A DNA stretch of 64,000 nt from an uncultured Roseburia sp. (lineage in GTDB: Bacteria > Bacillota > Clostridia > Lachnospirales > Lachnospiraceae): NCBI GenBank assembly GCA_947062675.1, contig CAMSQM010000013.1:1-64000 (forward strand). Reading direction: 5' to 3'. Below are positions 17,707 to 26,711 of the stretch, piece by piece; position 1 is the first letter of the stretch; the number at the start of each line of letters is the position of its first letter. Below the pieces are notes generated by a model that saw only the letters and a program-made list of their open reading frames with translations, did no database searches and was not told where the DNA came from. The translations under genes and the position numbers were made by a program.

Positions 17707-19797
17707 TTACTCCTCCTGGCTGTCCAGATTCGCGGCTCTCGCCTCCACTTCTTTCGCCTGAATCTCAGCCGGCGCCTGCTCATATCTCGCAAAATCAAAA
17801 GAAAACGTGCCGCTGCCGCCGGTCATCGAACGGATATCTGTATTATATCCGTATAATTCCATGTACGGGATATCCGCAACAATCTCCTGACAGCCGTGCT
17901 CCGCCGGATTCATGCCAAGGACGCGCCCGCGCCGTTTGTTCAGATCCCCCATAATATCGCCCGTGTATTTGTCCGGCACCACCACTTTCAGGGAAGCGAT
18001 CGGCTCTAACAGGACCGGGGAAGCCTGCATAAATCCCTTTTTGAACGCCTGAATCGTCGCCACCTTAAACGCCATCTCGGAGGAATCCACCGGATGGTAA
18101 GAACCGTCGTAGAGCACCGCTTTGACACCGACGACCGGATAAGCAGCCATCGGCCCTTTTATGACGGCTTCCTGCACACCCTTCTCCACCGCCGGGAAGT
18201 AATTCTTCGGAACAGCGCCGCCGACGACACACTGATCAAAGACATATGCCGTATCAAGATCACCGGACGGCTCAAAGGTCATTTTTACATGACCGTACTG
18301 TCCGTGTCCGCCGGACTGTTTTTTGTATTTGTACTCCACATCGGCTTTCTTCCGGATGGTCTCACGGAAAGCAACCCTTGGTTTTTTCAACTCTATATCC
18401 ACTTTGTAGCGGTCAAGCAGCTTGGCGGCAACAACATCCAGATGCTGATCACCCATGCCGTATATCAGGGTCTGGCCGTTCTCGCTGTCGTTGACCACCT
18501 TTAAAGTCAGATCCTCTGCCATCAGCTTCTGAAGCGACTGTGAGATCTTATCCTCGTCCCCCTTGTTCTTTGCCTTGTAGCGCTTGTACGTATAGGGTGT
18601 GGAAACAGACGTCCGGATATACACAACCGGGTTCGCTTTTGTGGACAGGGAATCTGTGGTAGCCACGGATGTCAGCTTCGCGAGCGCGCCGATATCCCCG
18701 GCATGCAGCTCTTTGACCTCCTCCGGCTTATTGCCGCGCATCACATAGAGCCTGCCGGTCTTTTCCTCCGTGTCCTTATGATGATTCAAAAGAACATCGT
18801 CCGTCTTTAACACCCCGGAATTGACCTTGATCAGGGAATATTTTCCAATAAAGGGGTCCGCAATTGTTTTAAAAACATAGGCGGATTTGGGTTTGGAAAA
18901 ATCATAATCCGCGTGGAACACCTCGTTGGTCTTTGCGTTGATCCCGGCACAGGCGCGTTTTTCCGGACTCGGGAGATATTTCACGATATCGACCATCAGC
19001 GTATACATTCCTCTGGCAAGAACATTCGAACCCATCAGCACCGGAACAATGCTTCCGTCCGCTACATTGACGCGCAGCGCCTGGCGGATCTCATCCTCGG
19101 AGAACTCCTCCCCGCTGAAATAGCGGTCCATAAATTCCTCGCTCGTCTCCGCTACCGCCTCCATCAGTGCTTCCCTGCAGAGCTGAAGGTTCTCTATGGA
19201 GTAATCGGGCACATCCGCCTTCACGACATCGCCCTTTTCTGTCCAGCGCTTTGCTCTCTGCTGCAGTACATTAACATAACCGACAAACTGTCCGTTCTCA
19301 CGGATGGGCAGATGAAACGGCGCGATATGTTTTCCGTACATTTCCTGAAGATCCGATACTACCTGACGGTAGCTGGCCTCGTCAATATCCATATCCGTGA
19401 CAAACACCATGCGCGGGAGCTTATATTTTTCACAGAGCTCCCATGCCTTCTTCGTTCCCACTTCAATACCGGCCTTGCCTGACACGACAATAATCGCCGC
19501 ATCTGCAACCGAGACCGCTTCCTCTGCCTCGCCGACAAAATCAAAAAAACCCGGCGTATCCAGAATGTTGATCTTTGTGTCCTCCCATGGAATCGGGATC
19601 ACGGAGGTGCTGATGGAAAAATGACGCTTTATTTCTTCTTTGTCATAATCACTGATTGTGTTGCCATCTGTGACCTTTCCCATGCGCGTTGTCATCCCCG
19701 CGAGATAAGCCATGGCCTCCACAAGGCTCGTCTTGCCGCATCCTCCGTGGCCGAGTAAGACCACATTGCGAATCTTGTCAGTTGTGTAAACATTCAT
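17707..19797 (-). CDS. Elongation factor G-like GTPase (EF-G paralogue)
   Basis: 696 aa; G1 GHGGCGKTSL, G3 DTPGFFDF, divergent G4; EF-G domains III-V. Confidence 0.9.
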   Translation of the reverse strand: MNVYTTDKIRNVVLLGHGGCGKTSLVEAMAYLAGMTTRMGKVTDGNTISDYDKEEIKRHFSISTSVIPIPWEDTKINILDTPGFFDFVGEAEEAVSVADAAIIVVSGKAGIEVGTKKAWELCEKYKLPRMVFVTDMDIDEASYRQVVSDLQEMYGKHIAPFHLPIRENGQFVGYVNVLQQRAKRWTEKGDVVKADVPDYSIENLQLCREALMEAVAETSEEFMDRYFSGEEFSEDEIRQALRVNVADGSIVPVLMGSNVLARGMYTLMVDIVKYLPSPEKRACAGINAKTNEVFHADYDFSKPKSAYVFKTIADPFIGKYSLIKVNSGVLKTDDVLLNHHKDTEEKTGRLYVMRGNKPEEVKELHAGDIGALAKLTSVATTDSLSTKANPVVYIRTSVSTPYTYKRYKAKNKGDEDKISQSLQKLMAEDLTLKVVNDSENGQTLIYGMGDQHLDVVAAKLLDRYKVDIELKKPRVAFRETIRKKADVEYKYKKQSGGHGQYGHVKMTFEPSGDLDTAYVFDQCVVGGAVPKNYFPAVEKGVQEAVIKGPMAAYPVVGVKAVLYDGSYHPVDSSEMAFKVATIQAFKKGFMQASPVLLEPIASLKVVVPDKYTGDIMGDLNKRRGRVLGMNPAEHGCQEIVADIPYMELYGYNTDIRSMTGGSGTFSFDFARYEQAPAEIQAKEVEARAANLDSQEE

Positions 19798-20048
19798 AGC
19801 AGGTCCTCCATATATTTATTATTCAAACCGTCAGAATCCGGTGAGACTGTTCTGCGATTTGCTGTATGTCTATATTTTACTAAATATTGTCCTTTATTAC
19901 AACTTATTTATTCAATTTAACGAATATTATTCTGAAAATACGTCTTATGTCATTACACACAGATTGTCACCGGACCTCTCTTTTTTCTCTTTATTTCCGC
20001 AGCAGAGCCGCGCGCCGGATTATTTAAGCCGGTTCAGGGGAAAAATCA

Positions 20049-20077
20049 TTGACAAACCCCGCCGGATATGCTACTTT
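20049..20077 (+). promoter_or_regulatory. Sigma-A-type promoter for cspA
   Basis: TTGACA (20049-20054), 17 bp, TACTTT (20072-20077). Confidence 0.6.
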
Positions 20078-20131
20078 GATTTCGTCACAGGAAATACTTA
20101 AGCTACTTATATGTATTGGAGGAGGGGTTTT

Positions 20132-20335
20132 ATGCAGCAGGGTACCGTAAAATGGTTCAACGCCAAGAAGGGGTATGGATTTATTTCAGATGAATCCGGC
20201 AATGACGTGTTTGTGCACTTTTCCGCACTGAACATGGACGGATTCAAAGAGCTGAAAGACGGCGAGCAGGTCGAGTTTGAGGTAACACAGGGCGCAAAAG
20301 GACCTCAGGCCGCCAATGTAACCCGTATTGCCTAG
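20132..20335 (+). CDS. cspA: Cold-shock protein
   Basis: [37 protein letters not shown] motifs; RBS GGAGGAGGGG; start at ATG 20132. Confidence 0.96.
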   Translation: MQQGTVKWFNAKKGYGFISDESGNDVFVHFSALNMDGFKELKDGEQVEFEVTQGAKGPQAANVTRIA

Positions 20336-20353
20336 TAATCTGTACGGAAAAAC

Positions 20354-20393
20354 AAAAAATGCCCGCAGCGTGAGAACGCTGCGGGCATTTTTC
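20354..20393 (+). terminator. Intrinsic terminator after cspA
   Basis: AAAAAATGCCCGCAGCGT-GAGA-ACGCTGCGGGCATTTTT. Confidence 0.92.
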
Positions 20394-20416
20394 TGTTTTC
20401 CGCTCCGGGCATGCGG

Positions 20417-21127
20417 TCAGGATCCCTGACCATAGTATGCATCCGGCCCGTGTTTGCGGTAAAAATGTTTTTCCCTGATATTTTCCGGCGCCGGCAGCGC
20501 CCGTGGATTGATCAGCTCCGTGCTGCGCGCCATCCCGGCAACCACCTCAAGGACCACCGCGTTGTGCACTGCCTCCGCGGCGTCCTTCCCCCACGTAAAC
20601 GGTCCGTGATTCGCGCAGAGAACAGCCGGTGTGTACGCCGCCACAAGACCGCGCTCCTCAAATGTTTCAATGATCACCAGGCCGGTATTTTTTTCGTATG
20701 CCTCCTCCGTCTCCGCGGGAGTCAGATTCCTCGTACAGGGAACCGGCCCGGAAAAATAATCCGCATGCGTGGTGCCGTATACCGGGATATCCCTGCCAGC
20801 CTGCGCCCAGGCCACGGCTTCCGGTGAATGTGTGTGCACGATACCGCCTATATCCCGGTATTTTTTATACAGCTCTATATGAGTCGCCGTGTCGGAGGAC
20901 GGTCTGTAAGTTCCCTCGATCCGCTTCCCGCACAGATCCATTACAACCATATCCTCCGGCCGGAGCGCCTCATACGCCACACCGCTCGGTTTAATAATGA
21001 AGTAACCGCTCTCACGGTCCATGCCGCTCACATTCCCCCATGTATATGTGACAAGCCCGCGGCGGGAAAGCTCCATATTTGCCTCATAAACCTGCTTTTT
21101 TAAATCCTCTAACATCATTTCCTCCAC
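20417..21127 (-). CDS. araD: L-ribulose-5-phosphate 4-epimerase
   Basis: 236 aa class II aldolase family; [32 protein letters not shown]...[26 protein letters not shown]. Confidence 0.93.
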   Translation of the reverse strand: MEEMMLEDLKKQVYEANMELSRRGLVTYTWGNVSGMDRESGYFIIKPSGVAYEALRPEDMVVMDLCGKRIEGTYRPSSDTATHIELYKKYRDIGGIVHTHSPEAVAWAQAGRDIPVYGTTHADYFSGPVPCTRNLTPAETEEAYEKNTGLVIIETFEERGLVAAYTPAVLCANHGPFTWGKDAAEAVHNAVVLEVVAGMARSTELINPRALPAPENIREKHFYRKHGPDAYYGQGS

Positions 21128-21169
21128 ACACCCTGTCCGTACTCATCAGGGTGCGCGCAATTTCTTCTT

Positions 21170-22114
21170 TTACTTTCCCAGCTCTGCCGCGACACGGTTC
21201 ACAATTCCCTCCGCGTCCAGCCCGTATTTGTGAATCAGCTCCTTTGCCGGACCGGATTCACCGAACACATCGTTGATGCCGATTCTTGTAAGCTTTGCCG
21301 GACACTTTTCACAGAGAACTTCCGCAACAGCCGCGCCGAGCCCTCCCACAACGGAGTGTTCTTCCACGGTAAAAATCCGCCCTGTTTTTTCAGCCGCCTC
21401 AATGACAAGCTCCTCGTCAATCGGTTTGATTGTGTGAATATTGACGACCTGTGCGCTGATCCCTCTTTCCGCAAGTGTCTCCGCCGCGGAAAGCGCCTCG
21501 CACACACACAGTCCGGTCGCAAATATCGTACAGTCCGACCCGTCGCGCAGTCTGATCCCTTTTCCCGTCTCAAATCTGTAGTCCGGCCTGTCATTGATCA
21601 CCGGAACCGCCAGCCTTCCAAAGCGAAGATATACCGGCCCGTCATACTCAAAAGCGGCCCGCACCGCAGCGGAAGCCTCCACAGCGTCGGAAGGATTGAT
21701 CACAACCATCCCGGGTATCGCGCGCATCAGGGCAATATCTTCATTGCACTGATGACTCGCCCCGTCTTCCCCGACGGAAATACCCGCATGCGACGCCCCG
21801 ATTTTCACGTTCAGATGCGGATAACCGATGGTATTGCGCACCTGCTCGAAGGCACGTCCCGCGGCAAACATCGCAAAAGTGCTCACAAACGGTATATAGC
21901 CGCAGGTGGACATCCCGGCTGCAACGCACATCATATTTGCCTCCGCAATTCCACAGTCAATGTGGCGGTCAGGAAACGCCTTCTGAAAGACGCCCGTCCT
22001 GGTCGCTGCGGCGAGATCCGCATCCAGAACGACAAGATTTTCATGTTCTCTTCCAAGTTCCACCAGGGCGCTGCCGTAGCCGTCCCTGGTTGCCATCATT
22101 TTTATTTCTGACAC
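21170..22114 (-). CDS. Transketolase, C-terminal subunit
   Basis: 314 aa; pyrimidine-binding domain of a split transketolase (GISVGEDGASHQCNEDIALMRAIPGM). Confidence 0.93.
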   Translation of the reverse strand: MSEIKMMATRDGYGSALVELGREHENLVVLDADLAAATRTGVFQKAFPDRHIDCGIAEANMMCVAAGMSTCGYIPFVSTFAMFAAGRAFEQVRNTIGYPHLNVKIGASHAGISVGEDGASHQCNEDIALMRAIPGMVVINPSDAVEASAAVRAAFEYDGPVYLRFGRLAVPVINDRPDYRFETGKGIRLRDGSDCTIFATGLCVCEALSAAETLAERGISAQVVNIHTIKPIDEELVIEAAEKTGRIFTVEEHSVVGGLGAAVAEVLCEKCPAKLTRIGINDVFGESGPAKELIHKYGLDAEGIVNRVAAELGK

Positions 22115-22938
22115 AGCGCTTCACCTGCCTTCCTCAGATCTTCCATCGCGACTGCGTACTCCGCGTCGCCCGGCGCTTTGCCATGCCAGTCGGCCACATT
22201 TTCCATAAAAGAAACCCCTTTTCCCTTTACCGTGCGTGCGATAATGGCGGTCGGCATTCCCTTTGTCGCCCGCGCCTCATCAAAAGCGCTCTTCAGATCA
22301 TCAAAATCATTCCCGTCAATTGTGATCACATGAAAATGAAAACTTCTGAACTTCTCATCAATCGGATACGGCGAACAGACCTCGTCAACCGGCCCGTCAA
22401 TCTGCAGATTATTGTTGTCCACAATCACGCAGAGATTATCAAGTTTGCGGAAACCGGAAAACATGGCCGCCTCCCAGATCTGTCCCTCCTGAATTTCCCC
22501 ATCTCCGCAGAGCACATAGACGCGGTAGTCTTTTTTCTGCATCTTTCCGGCCAGCGCCATTCCCGCCGCGCAGGAAAATCCCTGCCCCAGGGAACCGGAG
22601 GACATGTCCACCCCCGGAATATTTTTCATATCCGGATGCCCCTGAAGATAGGAGCCGGTATGGCGCAGAGTCAGAAGATCTTCCACGGGAAAAAAGCCGC
22701 GATGCGCCAGAGCCGCATACAGCCCCGGTGCAGTATGTCCTTTGGAGAGGACAAAACGGTCGCGGTCCTCTTTTTCCGGATCCGCCGGGTCAATATTCAT
22801 TTCCTCAAAATAAAGCCAGGTAAAAATATCTGCCGCAGACAGAGAGCCGCCCGGATGCCCCGCCCCGGCGCTGTGTACAGCCGACACAATCCCCTTGCGA
22901 ACTTCCAGGGCTGTTTTCTGAAGTTCTGACTTGTTCAT
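22102..22938 (-). CDS. Transketolase, N-terminal subunit
   Basis: 278 aa; TPP motif LCGDGEIQEGQIWEAAMFSGFRKLDNLCVIVDNNNLQIDG. Confidence 0.94.
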   Translation of the reverse strand: MNKSELQKTALEVRKGIVSAVHSAGAGHPGGSLSAADIFTWLYFEEMNIDPADPEKEDRDRFVLSKGHTAPGLYAALAHRGFFPVEDLLTLRHTGSYLQGHPDMKNIPGVDMSSGSLGQGFSCAAGMALAGKMQKKDYRVYVLCGDGEIQEGQIWEAAMFSGFRKLDNLCVIVDNNNLQIDGPVDEVCSPYPIDEKFRSFHFHVITIDGNDFDDLKSAFDEARATKGMPTAIIARTVKGKGVSFMENVADWHGKAPGDAEYAVAMEDLRKAGEALCQK

Positions 22939-23071
22939 GATATTCTCCTTATACTTGCGTTATTAATTCAGTCTCTCAAATGTTATCCGAAGACCACAAA
23001 GCAGTCTTCTCTCTTTTCGTTTTTATCTGATCTTTCTATCCGGAAACCGCTTCCTCTCTGATCATGTTTCT

Positions 23072-23722
23072 TTATCCAAAAACTGCTCTGTAGTCCTCCT
23101 GGAATTTTTCGATTCCGGCGTCTGTCAGCGGGTGTTTTACCATCTGCTCGATAACCTTATAGGGAACCGTCGCGATATGGGCGCCGGCCAGCGCACAGTC
23201 GGTGACGTGAACGGGATGGCGGATGCTTGCCGCTATGATCTCTGTCTCAAGCCCGTAATTGTCAAAAATCTGTACAATATCCTCAATCAGATCCGTGCCG
23301 GTCATACTGATATCATCCAGTCTTCCCAGAAACGGAGAAACATATGTCGCGCCGGCCTTTGCCGCAAGCAGCGCCTGATTTGCTGAAAAAATCAGGGTCA
23401 CATTCGTTTTGATGCCTTCCGCTGCCAGGACTTTCACGGCCTTTAATCCCTCAGTTGTCATTGGAATTTTCACGACCATATTCGGATGTATCGCTGCAAT
23501 TTCGCGTCCTTCCCTGATCATGCCTTCCGCATCGACGGTTGTGGCTTTGACCTCGCCGCTGACGGGCCCGTCAACGATGGTTGTGATTTCTTTTATGACT
23601 TCGCTGAAATCCCGTCCTTCTTTCGCAATCAGGGATGGATTCGTGGTAACTCCGCAAATCACGCCCATATCGTTCGCCCTGCGGATATCGTCTACATTCG
23701 CTGTGTCAATGAAAAACTTCAT
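23072..23722 (-). CDS. Fructose-6-phosphate aldolase/transaldolase-like
   Basis: [39 protein letters not shown]...[15 protein letters not shown]; start at 23722. Confidence 0.93.
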   Translation of the reverse strand: MKFFIDTANVDDIRRANDMGVICGVTTNPSLIAKEGRDFSEVIKEITTIVDGPVSGEVKATTVDAEGMIREGREIAAIHPNMVVKIPMTTEGLKAVKVLAAEGIKTNVTLIFSANQALLAAKAGATYVSPFLGRLDDISMTGTDLIEDIVQIFDNYGLETEIIAASIRHPVHVTDCALAGAHIATVPYKVIEQMVKHPLTDAGIEKFQEDYRAVFG

Positions 23723-23827
23723 TTTTCCTCCGTTCCGCCGCCTCTGCGGCCCTGTGTTCCTGCTGTGTACACACACATTTTTGGCACGTCTATCATATTC
23801 CTTTTTCTTTAAAAAATCAATAGGATA

Positions 23828-25438
23828 TTATAACGGGATTGTCTCAGCCGCGATCCGCTCAGCCGCAAGCGCTTTTTTATAATCCGCCAGATACCTGTCA
23901 AAACCGGCTGCGTCCTCCGGGTCCGGCTGCATCACGGTTCCTCTCTCTCCCTGAAAAACTTTTTCGCACAGATAGTGCTCCAGCGTTTCCCCTTCCTCTT
24001 TTGCCGCCATATAAGAGGCCAGCAGCGCCATTCCCCAGGGACCGCCCTCTCCCGCCGTCTCCATCACCGCAACCGGCGTGTTCACAGCCGCCGCGAGAAT
24101 CCCCTGTGCGACGCCTTTTGTCTTAAAAAGCCCGCCGTGTCCGTATATCCGGCTGGCTTCCACCCCTTCCTCTTTCAGCAGAATATCAAGACCGGATTTT
24201 AACGCTGCCAGTGAAGAATACAGGTGCGTCCTCATAAAACTGGCAAGTGTAAGGCGTGCGCCCGGTCTGCGCACAAACAGAGGCCTGCCCTCCTGTATAC
24301 CCATCACGGGTTCCCCGGAAATATAATTGTACGACAGAAGACCGCCGCAGTCCTTCTCCCCCTCGAGGGCCCTGTTGTAAAGCATTGCATAAAGCGCTTC
24401 CTTTTCCACCGGCACGCCCAGAAGCTCTGCAAATTCTGAAAAAAGACCGGTCCACGCATTCAGATCAGATGTGCAGTTATTGCAGTGCACCATGGCCACA
24501 TTATGACCACACGGTGTCGTGACCACATCGATCTCCTCATGCACTTCTTTCAGCGCCTGTTTCAGAACAACCATCGCAAAGACAGAAGTCCCGGCAGAGA
24601 CATTTCCAGTGCCGGGAGCCACTGAATTTGTCGCCACCATACCGGTACCGGCATCTCCCTCCGGCGGACACAGCGGTATCCCGGGGGCGAGATTCCCACT
24701 CACATCCAGAAGCTTCGCCCCGCCCGGTGTCAGAACTCCGGACGGCTCTCCCGCAATCCGCACCCCGGGCAGTATCTCTTCCGGTTTCCACGGATAATTT
24801 TTATCTGCAATAAGTTCCCGGAATTTTCCCAGCATATTCTGATCATAATTCTTCGTTTGCGCATCAATCGGAAACATACCGGACGCTTCCCCGATACCGG
24901 TGACCTTTTCCCCTGTCAGCGTCCAGTGAACATATCCTGCCAGTGTCGTCAGATAGCGGATATGCTCTGTATGTTCCTCCCCGTTTAAAACAGCCTGATA
25001 CAGGTGCGCGATACTCCAGCGCTGCGGAATATTAAACCGGAACGCCTCTGACAGCGCTGCCGCCGCCTCCGCTGTGTTCGTGTTTCTCCATGTCCGGAAC
25101 GGCACCAGAAGCCTTCCATCCCCGTCAAAAGCCATATAACCGTGCATCATGCCGGAAAACCCGATCGCCCGGAGCGTCTTTATGCGTACGCCATAGTTCT
25201 CAAGAACCTCTGCCGCAAGTCTGCCATAACAGTCCGCAAGCCCGCTCCACACAGCCTTCGTGCTGTAAGTCCAGATTCCATCTGCCAGCTGATTCTCCCA
25301 GTTATGCACGCCGGATGCAATGGGCGTGTGGAATTCATCCACCAGCACTGCTTTAATCCGGGTCGAGCCGAATTCAATGCCGAGAACTGCCCTGCCATCC
25401 CTGATCGTTTCTCTCACATTTTCCATTTTAATCTCCAT
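23828..25438 (-). CDS. FGGY-family carbohydrate kinase (pentulose kinase-like)
   Basis: 536 aa; [47 protein letters not shown]. Confidence 0.88.
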   Translation of the reverse strand: MEIKMENVRETIRDGRAVLGIEFGSTRIKAVLVDEFHTPIASGVHNWENQLADGIWTYSTKAVWSGLADCYGRLAAEVLENYGVRIKTLRAIGFSGMMHGYMAFDGDGRLLVPFRTWRNTNTAEAAAALSEAFRFNIPQRWSIAHLYQAVLNGEEHTEHIRYLTTLAGYVHWTLTGEKVTGIGEASGMFPIDAQTKNYDQNMLGKFRELIADKNYPWKPEEILPGVRIAGEPSGVLTPGGAKLLDVSGNLAPGIPLCPPEGDAGTGMVATNSVAPGTGNVSAGTSVFAMVVLKQALKEVHEEIDVVTTPCGHNVAMVHCNNCTSDLNAWTGLFSEFAELLGVPVEKEALYAMLYNRALEGEKDCGGLLSYNYISGEPVMGIQEGRPLFVRRPGARLTLASFMRTHLYSSLAALKSGLDILLKEEGVEASRIYGHGGLFKTKGVAQGILAAAVNTPVAVMETAGEGGPWGMALLASYMAAKEEGETLEHYLCEKVFQGERGTVMQPDPEDAAGFDRYLADYKKALAAERIAAETIPL

Positions 25439-25445
25439 TCCGGAG

Positions 25446-25478
25446 CGTTAACGCGACGGGACGTTTACACGATGGGAC
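25446..25478. repeat. 16-bp imperfect tandem direct repeat upstream of the FGGY kinase gene (candidate operator)
   Basis: CGTTAACGCGACGGGA / CGTTTACACGATGGGA; 3 differences, head to tail; first unit contains palindrome GCGTTAACGC. Confidence 0.5.
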
Positions 25479-25681
25479 AACGCAGATCCCGGATTTGTGT
25501 CTGCCATCAGGACCGTCACATGATTATCCCGCTCCGCTGTTACTCTTTTTTCAGATTTTTTTAATTTTCCCGTTTTTTCCGTCCGCTTTCAGGATATACT
25601 GATACAGTCATTTATACAAGCTGTTTTTTTGCATAACTATTTTAATGAATGGCAATACTGTTTTTAAAGGAGGGTAATACT

Positions 25682-25777
25682 GTGAAAAATAAAATTTTCA
25701 CAGGAAAATTTGTGCTTGCACCCGGATTCACGGGCGCATCAGGAATGGAGGGGTACTATGAATACAAGCTGGCTTGA
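25682..25777 (+). CDS. Candidate 31-aa small ORF/leader peptide (VKNKIFTGKFVLAPGFTGASGMEGYYEYKLA)
   Basis: GTG start preceded by AAAGGAGGGTAATACT (strong SD); stop overlaps the DUF378 CDS by 20 nt in a different frame. Confidence 0.45.
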   Translation: MKNKIFTGKFVLAPGFTGASGMEGYYEYKLA

Positions 25778-25970
25778 TTACACACTGCTTGCACTGGTGA
25801 TTATCGGTGCGGTAAACTGGGGATTAATCGGATTTTTCAGATTTGATCTTGTGGCATTCATCTTCGGAGATATGTCATGGCTCTCAAGAATCGTATATGC
25901 CGTCGTCGGAATCGGCGGACTGTACCTGATCAGTATGTTTGGCAGAATCCGCTCAATCGATCAGGCATAA
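25758..25970 (+). CDS. DUF378 family small membrane protein
   Basis: MNTSWLDYTLLALVIIGAVNWGLIGFFRFDLVAFIFG...; ATG 25758 with RBS GGAGGGG. Confidence 0.9.
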   Translation: MNTSWLDYTLLALVIIGAVNWGLIGFFRFDLVAFIFGDMSWLSRIVYAVVGIGGLYLISMFGRIRSIDQA

Positions 25971-25977
25971 AGCGCAC

Positions 25978-26033
25978 AAAAAATCCCCGCACTGCCGGAA
26001 ATGAACTTTCACAAAAGCCGGCAGTACCGGGGA
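25978..26033 (-). terminator. Intrinsic terminator for the P-loop protein gene (minus strand)
   Basis: Minus strand TCCCCGGTACTGCCGG...CCGGCAGTGCGGGGATTTTTT. Confidence 0.8.
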
Positions 26034-26062
26034 AACTGCTGACAGGCCGCGGCCCGGTCTGT

Positions 26063-26491
26063 TTATAAGGAAATGACGATTTTTGCCCTGGCGCTCTCCG
26101 GAAGATCCTTCTCATTGCGGGAAACGCTTAAGACAAATTTAACATTGTACTTCTCGCTGATAACATCCAGCTTGCTGATGGCACCGCAGATCTCTTCATC
26201 CGTATCGATCTGGGCGATGGTGAGGAAACTGTCCAGGTACATCTCTTCGAGATCATTGTCCTGTGATACGATGCCGCAGATAAAACCGAGAAACTGGTCG
26301 CAGTCGTCGAGCGGATAATCCGTGACATTGATCAGCCTTACCCTGTTGTTTAATTCATACATATGCTTCTGACTCTTGTCAAGATACACAAGATTCCCTG
26401 ACGCGGATGCAACGGATGCATTCACTCTGCTTAACAGCTCTTTTGTCTTGCCTTTTCCTTTTTCACCTGAAATTATCTCTATCATGGCCAT
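26063..26491 (-). CDS. Small P-loop ATPase-like protein, conserved hypothetical ('PilT-like' label in some genomes)
   Basis: ~140 aa; Walker A GEKGKGKT near the N-terminus. Confidence 0.75.
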   Translation of the reverse strand: MAMIEIISGEKGKGKTKELLSRVNASVASASGNLVYLDKSQKHMYELNNRVRLINVTDYPLDDCDQFLGFICGIVSQDNDLEEMYLDSFLTIAQIDTDEEICGAISKLDVISEKYNVKFVLSVSRNEKDLPESARAKIVISL

Positions 26492-26564
26492 TTCCTCCTG
26501 GTATTCCTGCTTTTATCGGTATTTTCTGGAAAAATGAATAAAAACAGTTAATATTTATAAAATG

Positions 26565-26593
26565 ATTATAGTATATATGCACAGAAAACTCAA
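26565..26593 (-). promoter_or_regulatory. Sigma-A-type promoter for the P-loop gene
   Basis: Minus strand TTGAGT (26593-26588), 17 bp, TATAAT (26570-26565). Confidence 0.65.
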
Positions 26594-26604
26594 TAGTTTT
26601 CTGT
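26581..26604. promoter_or_regulatory. Perfect 10-bp inverted repeat overlapping the -35 element (candidate operator)
   Basis: ACAGAAAACT-CAAT-AGTTTTCTGT. Confidence 0.6.
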
Positions 26605-26694
26605 CTAAATACAATTGTTTTCTGCATAAATACAGGCGTCTTCCTCAAAAACACAGCCGCTTTCCGCGAAATACAGCCGCCTCCTGATAACAGG
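26597..26694. repeat. Degenerate 21-bp tandem repeat, about 4.5 units
   Basis: TTTTCTGTCTAAATACAATTG / TTTTCTGCATAAATACAGGCG / TCTTCCTCAAAAACACAGCCG / CTTTCCGCGAAATACAGCCG / CCTCCTGATAACAGG. Confidence 0.65.
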
Positions 26695-26711
26695 ATCATC
26701 TGCCGGCAGTG

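Noticed and set aside
17707-19797. Tetracycline ribosomal protection protein (Tet(M)-like)
   Set aside because: Sequence reads as an EF-G paralogue; no resistance-gene context or mobile element nearby.
26463-26699. 78-aa ORF with heptad repeats as a real gene
   Set aside because: It overlaps a sigma-A promoter and operator-like DNA and the repeats are better explained at the DNA level.
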